Assembly: GCA_017979445.1 (NCBI GenBank) | Contig: CM030711.1 | Span: 10,385,221-10,449,220, forward strand | Direction of reading: 5' to 3' | From: Akebia trifoliata | Taxonomy: Eukaryota > Streptophyta > Magnoliopsida > Ranunculales > Lardizabalaceae | DNA length: 64,000 nt | Shown here: positions 24,201-36,520 of the stretch, one piece after another | How positions within the stretch are numbered: position 1 is the first letter of the stretch | Layout of the letters: each line of letters begins with the position of its first letter | Notes under the pieces: generated by a model | Database searches by the model: none | Told to the model about the DNA's origin: nothing | Seen by the model: only the letters and a program-made list of their open reading frames with translations | Program-made: the position numbers and the translations under genes

Positions 24201-25492
24201 TTTATTTTTCTAAGAACGTGGAGTCTTTCTTCTTTCATAAAAATCTTCCTTACCCTTTTTTTTTTGATAAGTTTTCATTTGCCTCTTTCTATGCATGTTT
24301 CCTATAGAATAATAGGGGTATTGATCCCACGCTACTCGTTTGATTTGAATCTTGATTTCATCGGTAGATTTTTTATTTTATTTTTAACTTTGAATGGTCT
24401 ATTTGATTTTAATTCATAATTAAATTTTGATGAAATTTTAATTTGGATTTTACTTGGTCGATTAATTTTTAACTTGATTTTGATGAAATTTTATTTGATC
24501 GATTAATTTTTAACTTGAATTTGAATTTGTGATTAAATTTTAATTTTAATTTGATTGGGTTGTTGGAATTTGATTGGTCGTCTTGGATTTTAATTTTAAT
24601 TTGATTAATCAATTAAATTTTAATTTCAATTTGATTGGACTTGGAATTCAATTTGATTGGTCAGTTGCAATTTGATTGGCCAATTAAATTTTAATTTCAT
24701 TTTGCTTGGTCGGTTGGATTTTAATTTTGATTTCGATTTGTTGGTTGCTTGGATTTTAGTTTTAATTTAATTTGTCAATTGAATTTTAATTGGTTTAGAT
24801 TGGTCGATTAATTGAAGTTAAAATTTTGATTTTGATTGTTTAATTACGATTAAAATTTTCAATTTGTTTTTCGTCTTATGTGAAAAAAAATTAGATTTCT
24901 GATGTATATAAATCCGTTGATGATTTATTTTCGATCACATTTTCCTAAGAATAAAAGTCTCTAAGTCAAAATCGGACATTGAGGGGCATTTCGATCATTT
25001 TTGTAATTTATAATAAATTTCTCTGTTTCGTTGATTTGAGTCCCATTAGACTCAAAATCATATTCTGAATACAATGGAGGTACTTTCGAGATTTTTCATA
25101 CATCCAAAATTTATTAGGGGTATTTTCGTCATTTTATTGATTTTTGCATATTTGTACGAATTTTGGAGTGAGATTTTTTTTAATTCCAACGTGATTATTT
25201 ATAAGTCCCGAGGTCATATTTTCTTAACATAACGAGGTCTCTAAGTTATTGAACTATTTAGCAAACTTAAGCGTATATGGTTACTAAATCGGGTGTAAGG
25301 TGTAGTGATCCTAAGTGTACGTAAACTTCTATGTCAAGTCATAACGAGTATGGGAGATAAAAGAAATAGAAATAAGAAAAATCAATGACAGTACTTACTA
25401 GTTTTCAAATTCTTTGCACTCATCATTAGGAATACACAACAACCGAGTAACTAATTGTCGAATTAGGTAGATACAAAAATGGGGTGTCTACC
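21250..25492 (-). mobile_element. long solo LTR (minus orientation) inserted in the hAT gene
   Basis: The right end on the plus strand is 'aaaaatggggtgtctac', matching the 5' LTR end at 8731 apart from the last base. The left end region carries 'gggagtcgccacc... ggtctctac' (21305-21460), parallel to 7203-7360. No primer site or internal region adjoins, so it looks like a solo LTR of the same broad family but far longer (about 3.66 kb without its nested insertion). It holds AT-rich repeats at 21640-22140 ('aaattttcaaattagaaa') and 24420-24850 ('gaaattttatttgatcgatt'). The left boundary is approximate, and a clear target duplication was not found. Confidence 0.65.
23201..23777 (-). mobile_element. 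577-bp solo LTR with perfect 5-bp target duplication
   Basis: Starts TGTGGAGG (23201) and ends CCTCCACA (23777), flanked by GGAGT at 23196-23200 and again at 23778-23782. Read on the minus strand it resembles the LTRs at 48424 and 50954: both have 'gagcccgtgg', the 'ggcac(g)...ttgccgaa(t/c)cac' section and a TATA-like region. It therefore belongs to the same or a sister LTR family, in the opposite orientation. A solo LTR is the product of recombination between the two LTRs of a full element. It is the youngest of three nested layers here. Confidence 0.88.
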
Positions 25493-26934
25493 GTTAAAAC
25501 ATTTAAATAATTTTTTTTTAATTTTTTTACATTTCAATTTCAACATTAAGATCATCATTTAAACTAAAAATTAGTTTTAAAACTTTAATTGTAAATCTAA
25601 GGTCCATAATTGAAGACAATGCTAAGTTATGTGGAATAGTTTTTCAATATTTATTAAACATATTATTTATTTGTATAACATTATTATTATTCAAATTTAA
25701 AAGTTCTTTTAGTTAAAGCTAACTACACTCAAAATTTGGTTGATGTAATATATTTTTGTCCCGAAAAAATTTCTGTAATTTCGACAAAATTTTAAAAATA
25801 ATCACAAATATTAGATGCATTTTTTCAATCACTTTCTTCTAATTATGTTTTACTACATATGTCTTCTAAAAATATTTTTATTGAATTTTTATTACGAACC
25901 GCATGTTGTAGCATGTAATAAGTGGAATTCCATCGATGTGGCACGTCTAATGATAATCTAGTTAGTGGTAAACCAAATAATACACAAAATTCATCAAATC
26001 ATTTTTGTTTAATATGTAAAATACTCTTATAGTACTAATAATTTCTTTAATATTTCAAAAACATTATTTATACATTGAATACCATCTTATATAATTAAAT
26101 TTAAAATATGTGCCAAACAAAGAACATGTAATAATTCATTTAAAATTAGTTTGTCAAATAATGCATCTTTAAGGTAAGTTACGACATTATTATTACTGCT
26201 AGTATTATCTAGTATAATTGTAAATATTTTATTACTAATTCCATAATCGAATAAAATATTTTGTAAAGTTTCAAAAATTACTAAACTAGTATGTTTTGTA
26301 TTTAATAAAGAAAAAATATAATTCTTTTGTGTAAATTCTAATTTTCATCTATAAAATGTGTCATAAAACACATATATGATATGCCTTGAATTGAAGTCCA
26401 TAAATCATAAGTTAAGCATATTTTACTATGTGTATTTTGTAATAAATTTTTAATTTCTACTTTTTTATTTTTAAATATTTTCAATACATCTCTTTTTAAT
26501 GTATTTTTAAAAATATTTTCAAAATTAAGAAAATATGTTTTTGAAATAAATTCTTTATTATGTATTTTTTCAATTACAAGAAATGACATTTATTCTATAA
26601 TAAAAAATTTAACGATTTCTCATCGTGCCCTTTCGGCATCATATGACCAAGTATTTATGTCGTCGATTGTTGATTGACTAAGTAGATTTTTAGTAATATC
26701 AGGTTGTTCTCTTCTTGAACACATATTTTTTATGTGTTTATTCACTGTACTCATTCCAATAGATGTATTGGAATAAACTAGAATTTTTCCATAATAATTA
26801 TATTTTACTTTTTTCATTTTACTTATATCCGAGTTTACAATATCTATTAAGGTAAAATGTTTCCATGCCTCGAATCGACATCTTTTTTTATTTTTTTGGG
26901 AGATTAAGATTAGGATTAAATAGTTCCGGATCAT
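25493..26934 (-). pseudogene. hAT transposase N-terminal and middle parts
   Basis: From 26934 downward, frames show a worn BED zinc finger (KVKYNYYGKILV, where the usual C-x2-C is Y-x2-Y, then VNKHIKNMC). Next comes the hAT core KICLTYDLWTS and MCFMTHFIDEN at 26338-26460, then NNVVTYLKDALFDKL and LHVLCLAHILNLIIQDG around 26080-26200, the conserved middle region. Stops accumulate toward 25500, where the inserted LTR interrupts. The C-terminal domain continues at 21240-20853. The element's terminal repeats were not identified. Confidence 0.85.
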
Positions 26935-27694
26935 TACTAGCCTCCCCTCCCCCCATAAGTAAATGAATTAAAATCAAAATTTTGAAGATTATTAAGATTT
27001 TGAAAATCATCAAAATTAATATTTTGAGGATCCATTATATAAAAATTAACACTAAAATTAAAATTAATAGAGGTTGATTAGACTTCATTTGGAAGTAGAG
27101 AAAAAATAAAAAAGAAAAGGAGAAGCTTAATCTAATAATATTAAGAAAAAAAATTATAACCAATACACCTTATGTCAGAAAATTTGATTTTGATTGGTTG
27201 ATCGTGTCAAATGTCAATTTGATCTTGCCACATAGAAGAAATTCTTGATCACTTGATAATGACTTTGATCTTAATCAATTGATGAAGACTTGGTCTTGAT
27301 CACTTGATGAAGATTTGATCATTTTGATGATGATTTGATTTTGATTTTACCACGTAGGAGAATATTAATCACTTGATGATCAAATTAATTAAGAACAAAT
27401 CTCAATTTAATAAAGATCTTAGAGAATTTAATATAAAATTATGAAAATAAATTAAAGAGAATGAGAGATTTAGAGAATTTAGAGTAGTTAAAAATGAAAT
27501 TCATTTTTAGGTATTTTTAAAAATAAAACATTCATATTTACTCTCACCCCTCCCAACAATTTAAAAATAATAATAACTTTGTTTGGGGGGGGGGGGGGGG
27601 GGAGAAGTCAAACCAAACTCGAATCGATTTTTCATGGGTTTGGTCCTCAATTTCGATACGAGTTTCAGGTCGTGGGTAAAATATACTTTCCTAA
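26935..27694. other. no gene; G-homopolymer at 27582-27601
   Basis: AT-rich sequence, possibly the outer non-coding part of the hAT element. 27175-27370 holds a loose repeat of 'gatcacttgatgaagatttgatc'. A run of about 20 Gs begins near 27582. Confidence 0.5.
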
Positions 27695-28385
27695 CTCTAT
27701 CCCCATCTTTCGCTCTCTCCCACCTCTAAATCTTATAATTGAACTTGAAACAAGATTTCTATAAAATAGTACGGTTGTTACAATTGGCCTGACCCAATAA
27801 CTTATATTAATATATGTTACATCTTTACTTTAATAAAGAGAGAAAGTTCAATTGCTGTAGTTGGACACCAAAATTTGGATTTCAAAATTTTCCTCACCTT
27901 AACATTTAAGCTTAATATCATCGGAATCATTTTTTTAAAAAATAAAGAAGATTGTAATACTGGGTCGCTAAAATCGTGTTTTACAAAAATAACGATTTTA
28001 CTATGTAATCTTCAAAATCACCTTTAATTAATATTTTAAATTATAAATAAGCCCTTTAGATGCATGTGTGTTTGCACATGCCACCTTCTAGTAACATAAT
28101 ATTAATATTGTAGGGAAAATTATTTAAACGACTCCGGTGGATGATTTTCTTTCCAACAATCCATAAATTTTGGGAGGTAGCTTAAAAGCCCACTTCGTAA
28201 ACTTCTCCTTCTTAATGGTCCCTCAACCTCATCTCAAGTTATAATATTTTTAAAATGTCCAAACTACCATTTTCTTATCTTCTTCACGTACTTCAATTTT
28301 CCAATGAGGATTGAAATCAATTCCGACAACTTTTGCTTGTGAATAATGAACTGAGAATGATATACTTCAAGGAAAATCTATTAAA
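27695..28385. repeat. copy A of a duplicated epoxide-hydrolase upstream segment
   Basis: Collinear with 43080-44395 (copy B). Shared landmarks in order: 'gaacttgaaacaag', 'aacttatattaatatatgttac', 'ttggacaccaaaatttgga', 'ttgtaatact..gtcgctaaaatc', 'ttgcacatgccaccttcta', 'attttgggaggtagctta', 'aatggtccctcaacct'. Copy A lacks the 558-bp MITE present in copy B and shows the uninterrupted site at about 27830-27842. It keeps only the left arm of the 880-bp MULE-type element (from about 28124) and breaks off near 28375. Confidence 0.9.
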
Positions 28386-28449
28386 ACAAACCAACTTTAA
28401 CAAATATTTATTGAAAAGATAATAATTTCTTCAAAATTACATTTAGGGA

Positions 28450-28735
28450 CCAAATTCGCCACTTCAAGTGGCGTTTTTCACAATTAAAAATTTGCCCATA
28501 AAAAATGCCATTTGAAGTGTTTTTTTTTTTTTTTTTAAATTTAATAAATAAGCCACTTAAAGTGGCATTTTTTTATTTAATAAAATATATAAAAAAAAAT
28601 GCCATTTGAAGTTGCAATTTTTTTAATATATATTTAAATAAAAAAGGCCACTTTAAGTAGCGTTTTCCCTAATATGTCCGTTATATAGCCATTGTGAAAA
28701 AATGCTACTTGAAGTAATGTTTTTTAATTTCAATT
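28450..28735. repeat. array of palindromic 'gccactt-aagtggc' motifs
   Basis: A small palindrome recurs: CGCCACTTCAAGTGGCG at 28457-28473 and GCCACTTAAAGTGGC at 28552-28566, with worn versions near 28506-28520, 28600-28620, 28645-28661 and 28704-28720. They are separated by A/T-rich runs. No ORF. Function unknown. Confidence 0.8.
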
Positions 28736-28869
28736 TTTTTTTTCTGTTGAACATTTTTATTAGAATTATAAATATTCCAATTTGCATGAATCTTTTAAAG
28801 AAAGTCCAAAATTTCAAAATCTTAAGTTGATTTCAATTAAGAGCTTAAAGCCCTTCAACTGGTCCACAT

Positions 28870-30777
28870 TACATAATAATTGCCACTTGATACCTTTCTT
28901 CATGTATACATGCACATATGCATCATCTCATATTTTTTTATATGCCGAACATTATCCCTAACCCATATCCAATTTCATGCCTACTTTTTTAACCCATTGC
29001 TCCAAATTCATAAATCGACCCAAGTTCATACCCACTTTTTAATCCAAATTCATTATCTATTATCTAATCCATTATCTATATCTTGACCTAATATCAAATC
29101 CACATTCAAGTCTAGTTCAAATATACCAAATCATCCTAAGGCCATAACTTAAGCCTAAAACCAAAATCCAATTCTAAACTTATACCAAACCTATTCTAAG
29201 CCCATGGTCTTATATCTCCCCCAAAAAAGGACACATGTTGGTTTCTCATAAGCTTTAACACCAAAGAAGGCTCCTCATAATGCTTCAACCTAATTGAAGA
29301 GTTAATTCTCTTGAGAATCTCAAGAATGCCTTTCGTAATAAGCGAGTTCAAACCAAAAAATACTTTGATTTTTGGTAAAAATCCCAAAAGTTGGAAGAAC
29401 TTTCAATCCTACATATAAAAGGTATGAATCTTTAAGTACATACATAAAGTTTTTCCATTAGTCCATTTCAAAAATATGCATTCACCCCTTGCTTTATGAG
29501 TTATTTATAAATGAATCAAAATATACTTTTTACCTAATATTGCACATTTACATGTGTCATTCTCCTACTCACCATCTTAAAAACACTTTTGTTCTCTCAC
29601 CTATATTTACCAAAAAATCAAAGATAAATTTTTTTTTAAGGATTTCTTCTCACAAATTCCACATTTATTTTCATAAAAAAAAATAATAATAAAAAAAAAA
29701 ACCAAACCTCATATTCATTCTCTTTATTTTTAGGGTTAGACCATTTAATCCTCAAAAATTCTCTAAAAACTCTATAAATAACTCTATTTCCTATGAGCAA
29801 TTCATGCTCTCAAATCTCCATCTCTCAATTTAAAACTCTACAAAAATTCATACTCTACCTTTCTAACCATCTCTTAACCCAAACCTCAACTTAAGAACTT
29901 TTATCTCTCAACCTTCAACCAACAACCCTCATCCCCTGTAACCATCTACCCTCAAGTAAAGTTCTCAATCCTCAAATTACTTCTCTTAAGACTCAAGATC
30001 ATTGAAGAACATCAAAAGACAAAGTGGATGTAGATTATACTTTTTATTTTCAAACATTTACATCTTTACTACTAACCCTTCATTTATTTTATGTTCTAGA
30101 AAGTTTTTAGGATGTAATACACACTCTCTCTTACCTCTGGTAAGTTGGACTTTGGTTTGACCGAAAGGGTGACGATTGAAATCTTCTTTCCATATAGTAT
30201 ATCTTATGCATTATATTGTACACCATGCACCCACCCACATATGCTTGTCTATGATAAAGAAATATGTCACCTTCTTGTTGGGTTTGAAATACTAAATTTT
30301 TAGCCTTACATACATGCATTAAAGTTATGACATTAAGATAACTCCATCATGAAATCTCTCTAAAAAGTCCAAATCAACATTTCTACTCATAAAAAATAAT
30401 GTCCACTAAATGGGCCATTCTTTTCTATAGGATGTTCACAATGTCACATTGACATCAAAACTTTTTGCTAAGGAAATATTTTCACATATTGCACACACCA
30501 CATTTAAACATGTATTTTTTATATTCTTAAAATTTTCAAAATATTTGTCAAGTTTCAAGATAATCACCTTGGTAGGGAGAATGTGGTCCCTAACACCTTC
30601 CGCATCCTATAATTGGATCTTTCTTTTTCCATTAATGGGAGTCACTATAATGCCATAATAATAGTTTTCCTAAACAATTAATTCGGGTGTCATTCACACC
30701 TAATTTCAAAAAAGAATGGCGACGACTCCAAACAACGTAGCATTGAGGTTCAATGATGAACATGTCTTATCTATAAT
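28870..30777 (+). repeat. probable long LTR, plus orientation
   Basis: The plus strand is C/A-rich and G-poor over 28930-30010, the mirror image of the G/T-rich 8740-10050 LTR, with 'aacccaa', 'ctcaacc' and 'ccatct' phrases. Near the right end 'gtggtccctaacacc', 'gggagtcactataatgcc' and 'gaatggcgacgactcc' parallel the LTR at 7148-8731 read in the other direction. It is followed by a primer-site-like sequence at 30779. The left boundary is a guess. Confidence 0.45.
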
Positions 30778-30778
30778 T

Positions 30779-30800
30779 TGACAACTCTACTAGGGAAACT
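30779..30800 (+). other. degraded primer-binding site
   Basis: TGACAACTCTACTAGGGAAAC matches the primer site at 7127-7146 (TGGCGACTCCACTGGGAAAC) apart from transitions and one inserted base, and sits at the expected place after an LTR end. The changes are mostly G-to-A or C-to-T, as expected from old methylated DNA. Confidence 0.5.
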
Positions 30801-31140
30801 AGTGAGTCCAAACCGATTTTACTTAGCCATTTTTTCAAAAATATTCAACTTTCTATCTTGGTTTTTTATTTCTAACATGTTTGTTTGTTGTTCGTTTATT
30901 TATGTTGATGGTTTTTTTTCTTCTTTTTTCTTTGTGGGAGTACATGTAATATTTATTTATTATGTTTTAATTCGAAGTTGTAAGGATTGTTACACATTTC
31001 TAAATGCACTTGTGCACATTCGTTTCATAGCTCAATGCACAAACCACCCCCTCATATTTAAAATTTTAACCACATATGTCAATACTCTCAAAACCTTTGG
31101 ATCATTTATTTGGGGGAAGGGGGGCATCCACCCCAATCAT

Positions 31141-31362
31141 TAACTTACGAAGTGTATATTTTAATGTGCACGAGGTTTGAAGATTGGGTAACCTTAAACT
31201 ACCTATAGTCGCATGCATCAATACGATTAGAGGCCTTGGACACAAATGTTTCAAGATGTATCAACCTACGAAGTGTATATTTTTTGAAGATTGGGTAACC
31301 TTAAACTACCTATAGTCGCATGCATCAATATGATTAGAGGCATTGGATACAAATTCTTCAAG
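31141..31362. repeat. two-copy tandem repeat, ~110 bp
   Basis: 'acgaagtgtatattttt...gaagattgggtaaccttaaactacctatag' and 'tcgcatgcatcaata' occur twice in the same order. The second copy lacks about 20 bp near its start. Confidence 0.93.
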
Positions 31363-31979
31363 GTAAAGTTGTATAGACCCTAGGACTTTTTTCGTTCTTT
31401 CCCCTAGGTAAAAGGTGAGAAACTTGTTCTTTCAAAATTTATTTGTGTTTCTCAATTGCATGTCAACAAGCAAGGAAGACAATGAAGGTTAAAAAAAAAA
31501 AACAGTAAGCACTAAGTCCTAAAATAGTGAGCAATGTACCAAACAATAGGCAACAAAGTAATTTAGATTACGAAATATAACTATTAGTCCGTGCATGCAA
31601 CAAGAACTGAAGAAACTAACAAGAGTATGTGCTTATGGTACAGACTTGCGGATTTTATCCTAGTCCATTCTATAAGTACGAACTTGAGGATTTTATTTTA
31701 GTCTATACTTAGAGTATCGACTGATAATTTTCTTCAATTGTTGACATTTTAACATGGACCAGAAGTTGTAGGAAACCTTGCCTAAGGGTTGACACACTGT
31801 TCATTGAATTTGTGGGCCTTCATTAACCGATTTTCAAGTCCTAAAGCCCACTATCCATGTCTTATTATCCAAGCCTTTCAATTTACCCATTCGAAGTCAA
31901 ATTTTGAAGGATAATTTAAGTCCTCCCATAAGGGCTTGTTCTTAACTACCACGTCCAATAGCCCACCATAAATGCCTAG

Positions 31980-33070
31980 GCTTGATTTCGACCCACCATA
32001 TCTTAATAAAGAACATACTACCCCTAGGCTCAATCATCCATCAAGTTGACCATAATTTGGTTATTTACCTTTTCCCGACTCTAATTGGGTACACATCTAT
32101 CATGTTAACCCTAATCGAATCCATATCGATCAAATGGACTTTAATTAGATTATTCACCTCTTCCTCGATCTTAATTGGGTTCTTACCTATCAAATGGACC
32201 ATAATTAGATTATTCACATTTTCCTTGACCCTAGTTGGGTCCACATCCATCACATCGACCTCAATTGGGTGATTCATCCTTCATCAACCCTAATCAAGTC
32301 CACCATCTTTCTTTGACTCTAATTGGATTTATCATCTTCATCGACCCTAAAAATGGCTATTACCTAAATTAACTGAAAACTGGATCCATTAGTAACAACC
32401 CTAGCTCCATACTGACAAACCTTTAGCTTCATGTCGATGAACCTCCAATTTCGTGCGGACAAAACCTAATTACGTGTTGACAAACCTTTAATTCAGAACC
32501 AATGAACCTCATGTTCCGTGCTGACAAACCTTAACTCTGTACTGACAAATATTCGGCTCCGTACCGATGACCTTTCAGCTTCATACTAACAAACCGCAGG
32601 TCCGTGCTAACAAACTTCCAACTCTATGCCATTAAATCTCCAGCTCCGTGTTGACAAACCTCCAACTCCGAGTCAATGAACCTCCAACTCTATGTTGACA
32701 AACCCCAACTCCGTACTAACAAACCTCCTACTCCGTGCTGATGAACCTCTAGTTCCGTGCTGATGAAATATAGCTTCGTGTTGACAAATATCCAACGCCG
32801 TGCTAATGAACCTTCAGCTCCCTATTAACAAATCCTAATTTCATGCTGACAAACCTTCGGTTCCGTGCCAGTGAATCTTTAATTTTGTGTTGACAAATCA
32901 TAACTCTGTGCTAAAAAAAATTTGACTCCGTACCAATGAATCTCCAGTTTCGTACTGACAAACCACAACTCTGTGTTGACAAAAATTTGACTCTGTGTCA
33001 ATAAATCTCTAGCTTCGTGCTGATAAACCACAACTCCGTGCCGACAAAAATCAGATTCCATACTGATGAA
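31980..33070. repeat. two adjoining minisatellites
   Basis: 31980-32350: a roughly 60-bp degenerate unit with 'caaatggacc.taatt.g.tt.ttcacct' repeated about six times. 32391-33070: about 30 degenerate copies of a ~21-bp unit ('ctccgtgctgacaaacctc'), in which units with 'ctgacaaacct' tend to alternate with units with 'c.atgaacct', giving a ~42-bp higher-order period. Short ORFs through the arrays are by-products of the repeat. Confidence 0.85.
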
Positions 33071-33950
33071 ACTTCACAAATTCAATATCAAACCCAATCT
33101 AGGACTTTCTTCATTTAGTTATACCATTTAATCCAATTTGACCTAATAAATCATTATGCTTTTGTATTATGTAAATAATATAATAACGTTCAATTTATTT
33201 CTATAGGTGGCCAAACGACCTAGAAAGAAGTACTTGTCACTTGAGAATCTTTTATATTTTCTATGCTCACAACCAATCATAAGAATTTCGGAGCAACCTC
33301 AATAGTCAATGACATCAGTAATAAAAAATCTCATATTGATGCTAGATGTGGTAGTGAAAGCGCTAGAGCGATTTTGGATATGCTAATTGACCAGTGTCTC
33401 AAAATATTGATTTATCCACACTTTTCCTAGGCATTTATCTTGATTTCTATCTTTATTTCATTAGATTAGATAAATAAGTATGTTAAGCCTCAAATTATCA
33501 CATTTAATGTTATACCATGTTAATTAAGCTTAATTGCACAAGTTAATTGTAAGTATAAAAAAATTGATTGCGTGTGTTCATTGTACAAGTCAATGATCAA
33601 CTCATCCAGATGAAGATCACATCACTTAAGTAAGAGTGCACTACAATTAGGAAGTTAGATTAAGCAACCGGTCAAAAACTTAGGGCCTGTTTGGATTGAC
33701 TTTTCTAAGTGCTTCTGACTCTTGTGAGGAGTCAAAAACACTTACTATATTGTTTGGACATTCGATGCTTTAAAAAAGTAATTTTTAAAAGAGTCAAAAT
33801 AGTATTTTTATGAGAAGTATCGAAATTGATACTTTTCAATTTCGTTTTTGCGAAGAACAGTTTTTTCGTCAAAATTTTATGTATGATTCCAATTTCACCC
33901 CCTTTTTATTATTTTTTTTCTTCTCAACCAAACGAAGCGTAAATAAGATC

Positions 33951-34118
33951 GACTCCACAGTCTACACTTCTTCACAAAATAGATCGAGAGGAGACTCCAT
34001 AGTCCACACTTCTTCGCGAAACAGATCAGGAGGAGACTCTACAATCCACACTTCTTCACGAAGCAGATCGAGAGGAGACTCCACAGTCCACACTTCTTTG
34101 CGAAGCAGATCAAGAAGA
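33951..34118 (+). repeat. 42-bp unit, four tandem copies, open reading frame
   Basis: Units start at 33951, 33993, 34035 and 34077, each 'gactcc(a/t)(c/t)a...cacttctt..cgaa.cagatc'. The period is a multiple of three, so a 164-codon frame (33810-34304) encodes a repeated DSTVHTSSRNRSRG-like 14-mer rich in Ser and Arg. Whether it is translated is unknown; it lies where the transposon's 5' leader would be. Confidence 0.9.
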
Positions 34119-36520
34119 AACTCGTTCGACATAACCCTTATAAAGTTGAGTGATCTCTTTCACTCCGACTGTCTTCTCCCTCGGGCAACTATGGTGATTA
34201 TTCTCCATCAACGGAACCTCGACAGAACCCTTAACAGTGGCGAGATCTATCTGATTTTTGAAACTTCGACTGAACCTCAATGGAGAGAGGTAACCCTCAT
34301 CTGAACTTTCTTTTTCTAAGACTTTTTTTTTATGCTCTTTTTGATTATTTTTCCACTTTGAAATTCTCAATAGAGAAAGGTAACCCTCGTCTATTCTTCA
34401 ATGAATTGAGTCCAATTTTCTTCTATAACTGATTTGTCGACTGAACCTCGACAGAGGGAGGTAACCATCGTTTGAAATTATTTGAAATTCTCGACTGAAC
34501 CTCGATAGAGAGGGTTAACTTTCTATTTCGTAAAAGGTTAAAACATCTTGAAATCTATCTGTTCTTCAATGAATTGAGTCTAATTTTGTACCTATCAATT
34601 GGGTATTTCTTCTATAACTGATTCTCAAACCATTCTTGATCAATTTTAAGGATTCGTGTTTTTTAGTTTTTGGTTTGCGATTTAGCTTGGAATCAGATTC
34701 ATTGATCTGGTTTATTTGATTTTCAATCCCCTTTTGTTGATGGAAATCTCCCTATTGCTGCTAAGTAATGCATAGAGATACTAACTCAATGAGCATTTAG
34801 GGTTTGTTTTGTTTTTTTTTTTATAAATGTTTTGAGTTGAAGTGGGTTCCTGTTTTGTAGTTCATTACTTGCATGTTTGAGCTGATATGTTGTGTAACTA
34901 ATTAGAGTGGTTGAATATTGCTTGCTCATGGATGAGATTGAATTTACTTATTTATTTATTTAATTTTTGGTTAAGTTGAGTTAATCTGAAGCCTCCTTTG
35001 GGAATTTCCGCAAAGGTTTTGATTTTAAAGTTGAAATGCAAACATCTATCTTGTAACGAGACTCATGAGATCGTAATTGTCCTTCCAAGTCCATAACCCT
35101 TATAAATGCCCTTCAAATAAGAAATGTTGGTTATGGAGACTTCTAAATCATATAGATTTAGAAGTTTTCCAATGATTCTCAATTCAATCTAATCCTTAAT
35201 TATCCTAAATGAAGATTGCTTGATGAATTGGGTCAATATTCAATACTAAGCAATGGCTAGAATGCACCAAATTTAACCCTTGATCTCAAGGTTGCATTGC
35301 GATATATCAACAAACCAAGCTATGGTTCTATGCCTATATTATTTAGCCAAAGATTAGTGAAAAACAAACCAAAAATATATATAAAATGGAGAAAAACTTT
35401 TTAAACTGTAATCTACCAGCATTAATATATAATCTCAGGTGCATAACTTTGACATGAGATCCTATAATGGATGCATTCACTTATATCATATATGCAAATA
35501 AAGTTAATTCAAACGCAACTTGATAATCATTAATTGGAAGTCCAAGTGCCTAAACATATTATTATTGAATTTCTTTAAGAGAGTTACTATTGCAACATCA
35601 ACTTTTACTAATGCCACACCAACTGTGTGTAGTTCTTTTGGTGTTATATACGAATTGGTAAGGTATTAGTAAAAGTTGTTTGTTAGCATGTTTGGGTGAT
35701 GTAGATTATTAACTCTCTTTTTTTGTTAAAATTCTATGGGTGATGTATAAAATCTTGAAGTTTTTTTTTTTTTGTTTCTTGCAATTATAATTTCTATTGT
35801 AGTTTGTGGTGGATTGGGTTATCACAGAATCTATTTTTTTATTTGTTTCCTCATCTCCAGATGTGTTCGATTTTTTTCGTTGTGGCTTTTGAAGATAAAA
35901 TTTCATGGTTTACTCATATTGGAAATCCTCTAATGTTTTGGGATGAATTTATGTTAAAATTAGTCCCATGTTCTTTCGAGGTCGTGTTCTAGGCTTTGAT
36001 GACATCTGGGGTGCTTGAATTGATAATATTTATATGAAATGTTGCATGGATATTAGATTGTGTACTATGCAGGTATTTTTTTTATTAGAAAATTTTCATA
36101 TGTTCATTTTTAAAAGGAGATGTTGCTGAAATTTTGATAGAATTATAAAATTTATAAATTTAGTTAAATTGAAAATAATTCCTTTTATAATTTTTTAATA
36201 TAATTTTATTATATATTTATTAAGGTATTCTGATCAATTTTGATGCATTCTAGGTGTATTATCAACAGTAAGGGTATTATTTCTCTCTCTCTCTCTCTCT
36301 CTCTCTATTATATTTCTATTTGCTAGATTTAGGATTTTATATGAGCCTAATCCTAATTGTAAACAATCTTAAGAGTACATAATACAAGTCCTACATTAGA
36401 CACACATTGTCTTGTCTGTTTTATTGATTTTAATTTTTATCAGAATCAGTTTGTTGTGATTAATTTTTCTCTAACACATGATTAATTTTTTTCACATATT
36501 TGTTTTGTTTCATTTTAAGA

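Larger units (their letters stand above)
30801..33679 (+). mobile_element. decayed non-coding internal region of the plus-strand LTR element
   Basis: No coding domain is visible. The region is organised in successive tandem-repeat blocks (31141-31362, 31980-32350, 32391-33070) and then 600 bp of unremarkable AT-rich sequence up to the Harbinger element. Assignment to the LTR element rests on position only. Confidence 0.35.

Noticed and set aside
23658..24419. Overlapping ORFs on both strands, Ser/Phe-rich
   Set aside because: They translate purine/pyrimidine-rich LTR sequence; no family features, and they conflict with each other.
33810..34304. 164-residue plus-strand protein as a host gene
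   Set aside because: It lies inside the Harbinger element, is dominated by a 42-bp repeat and has no recognised domain.
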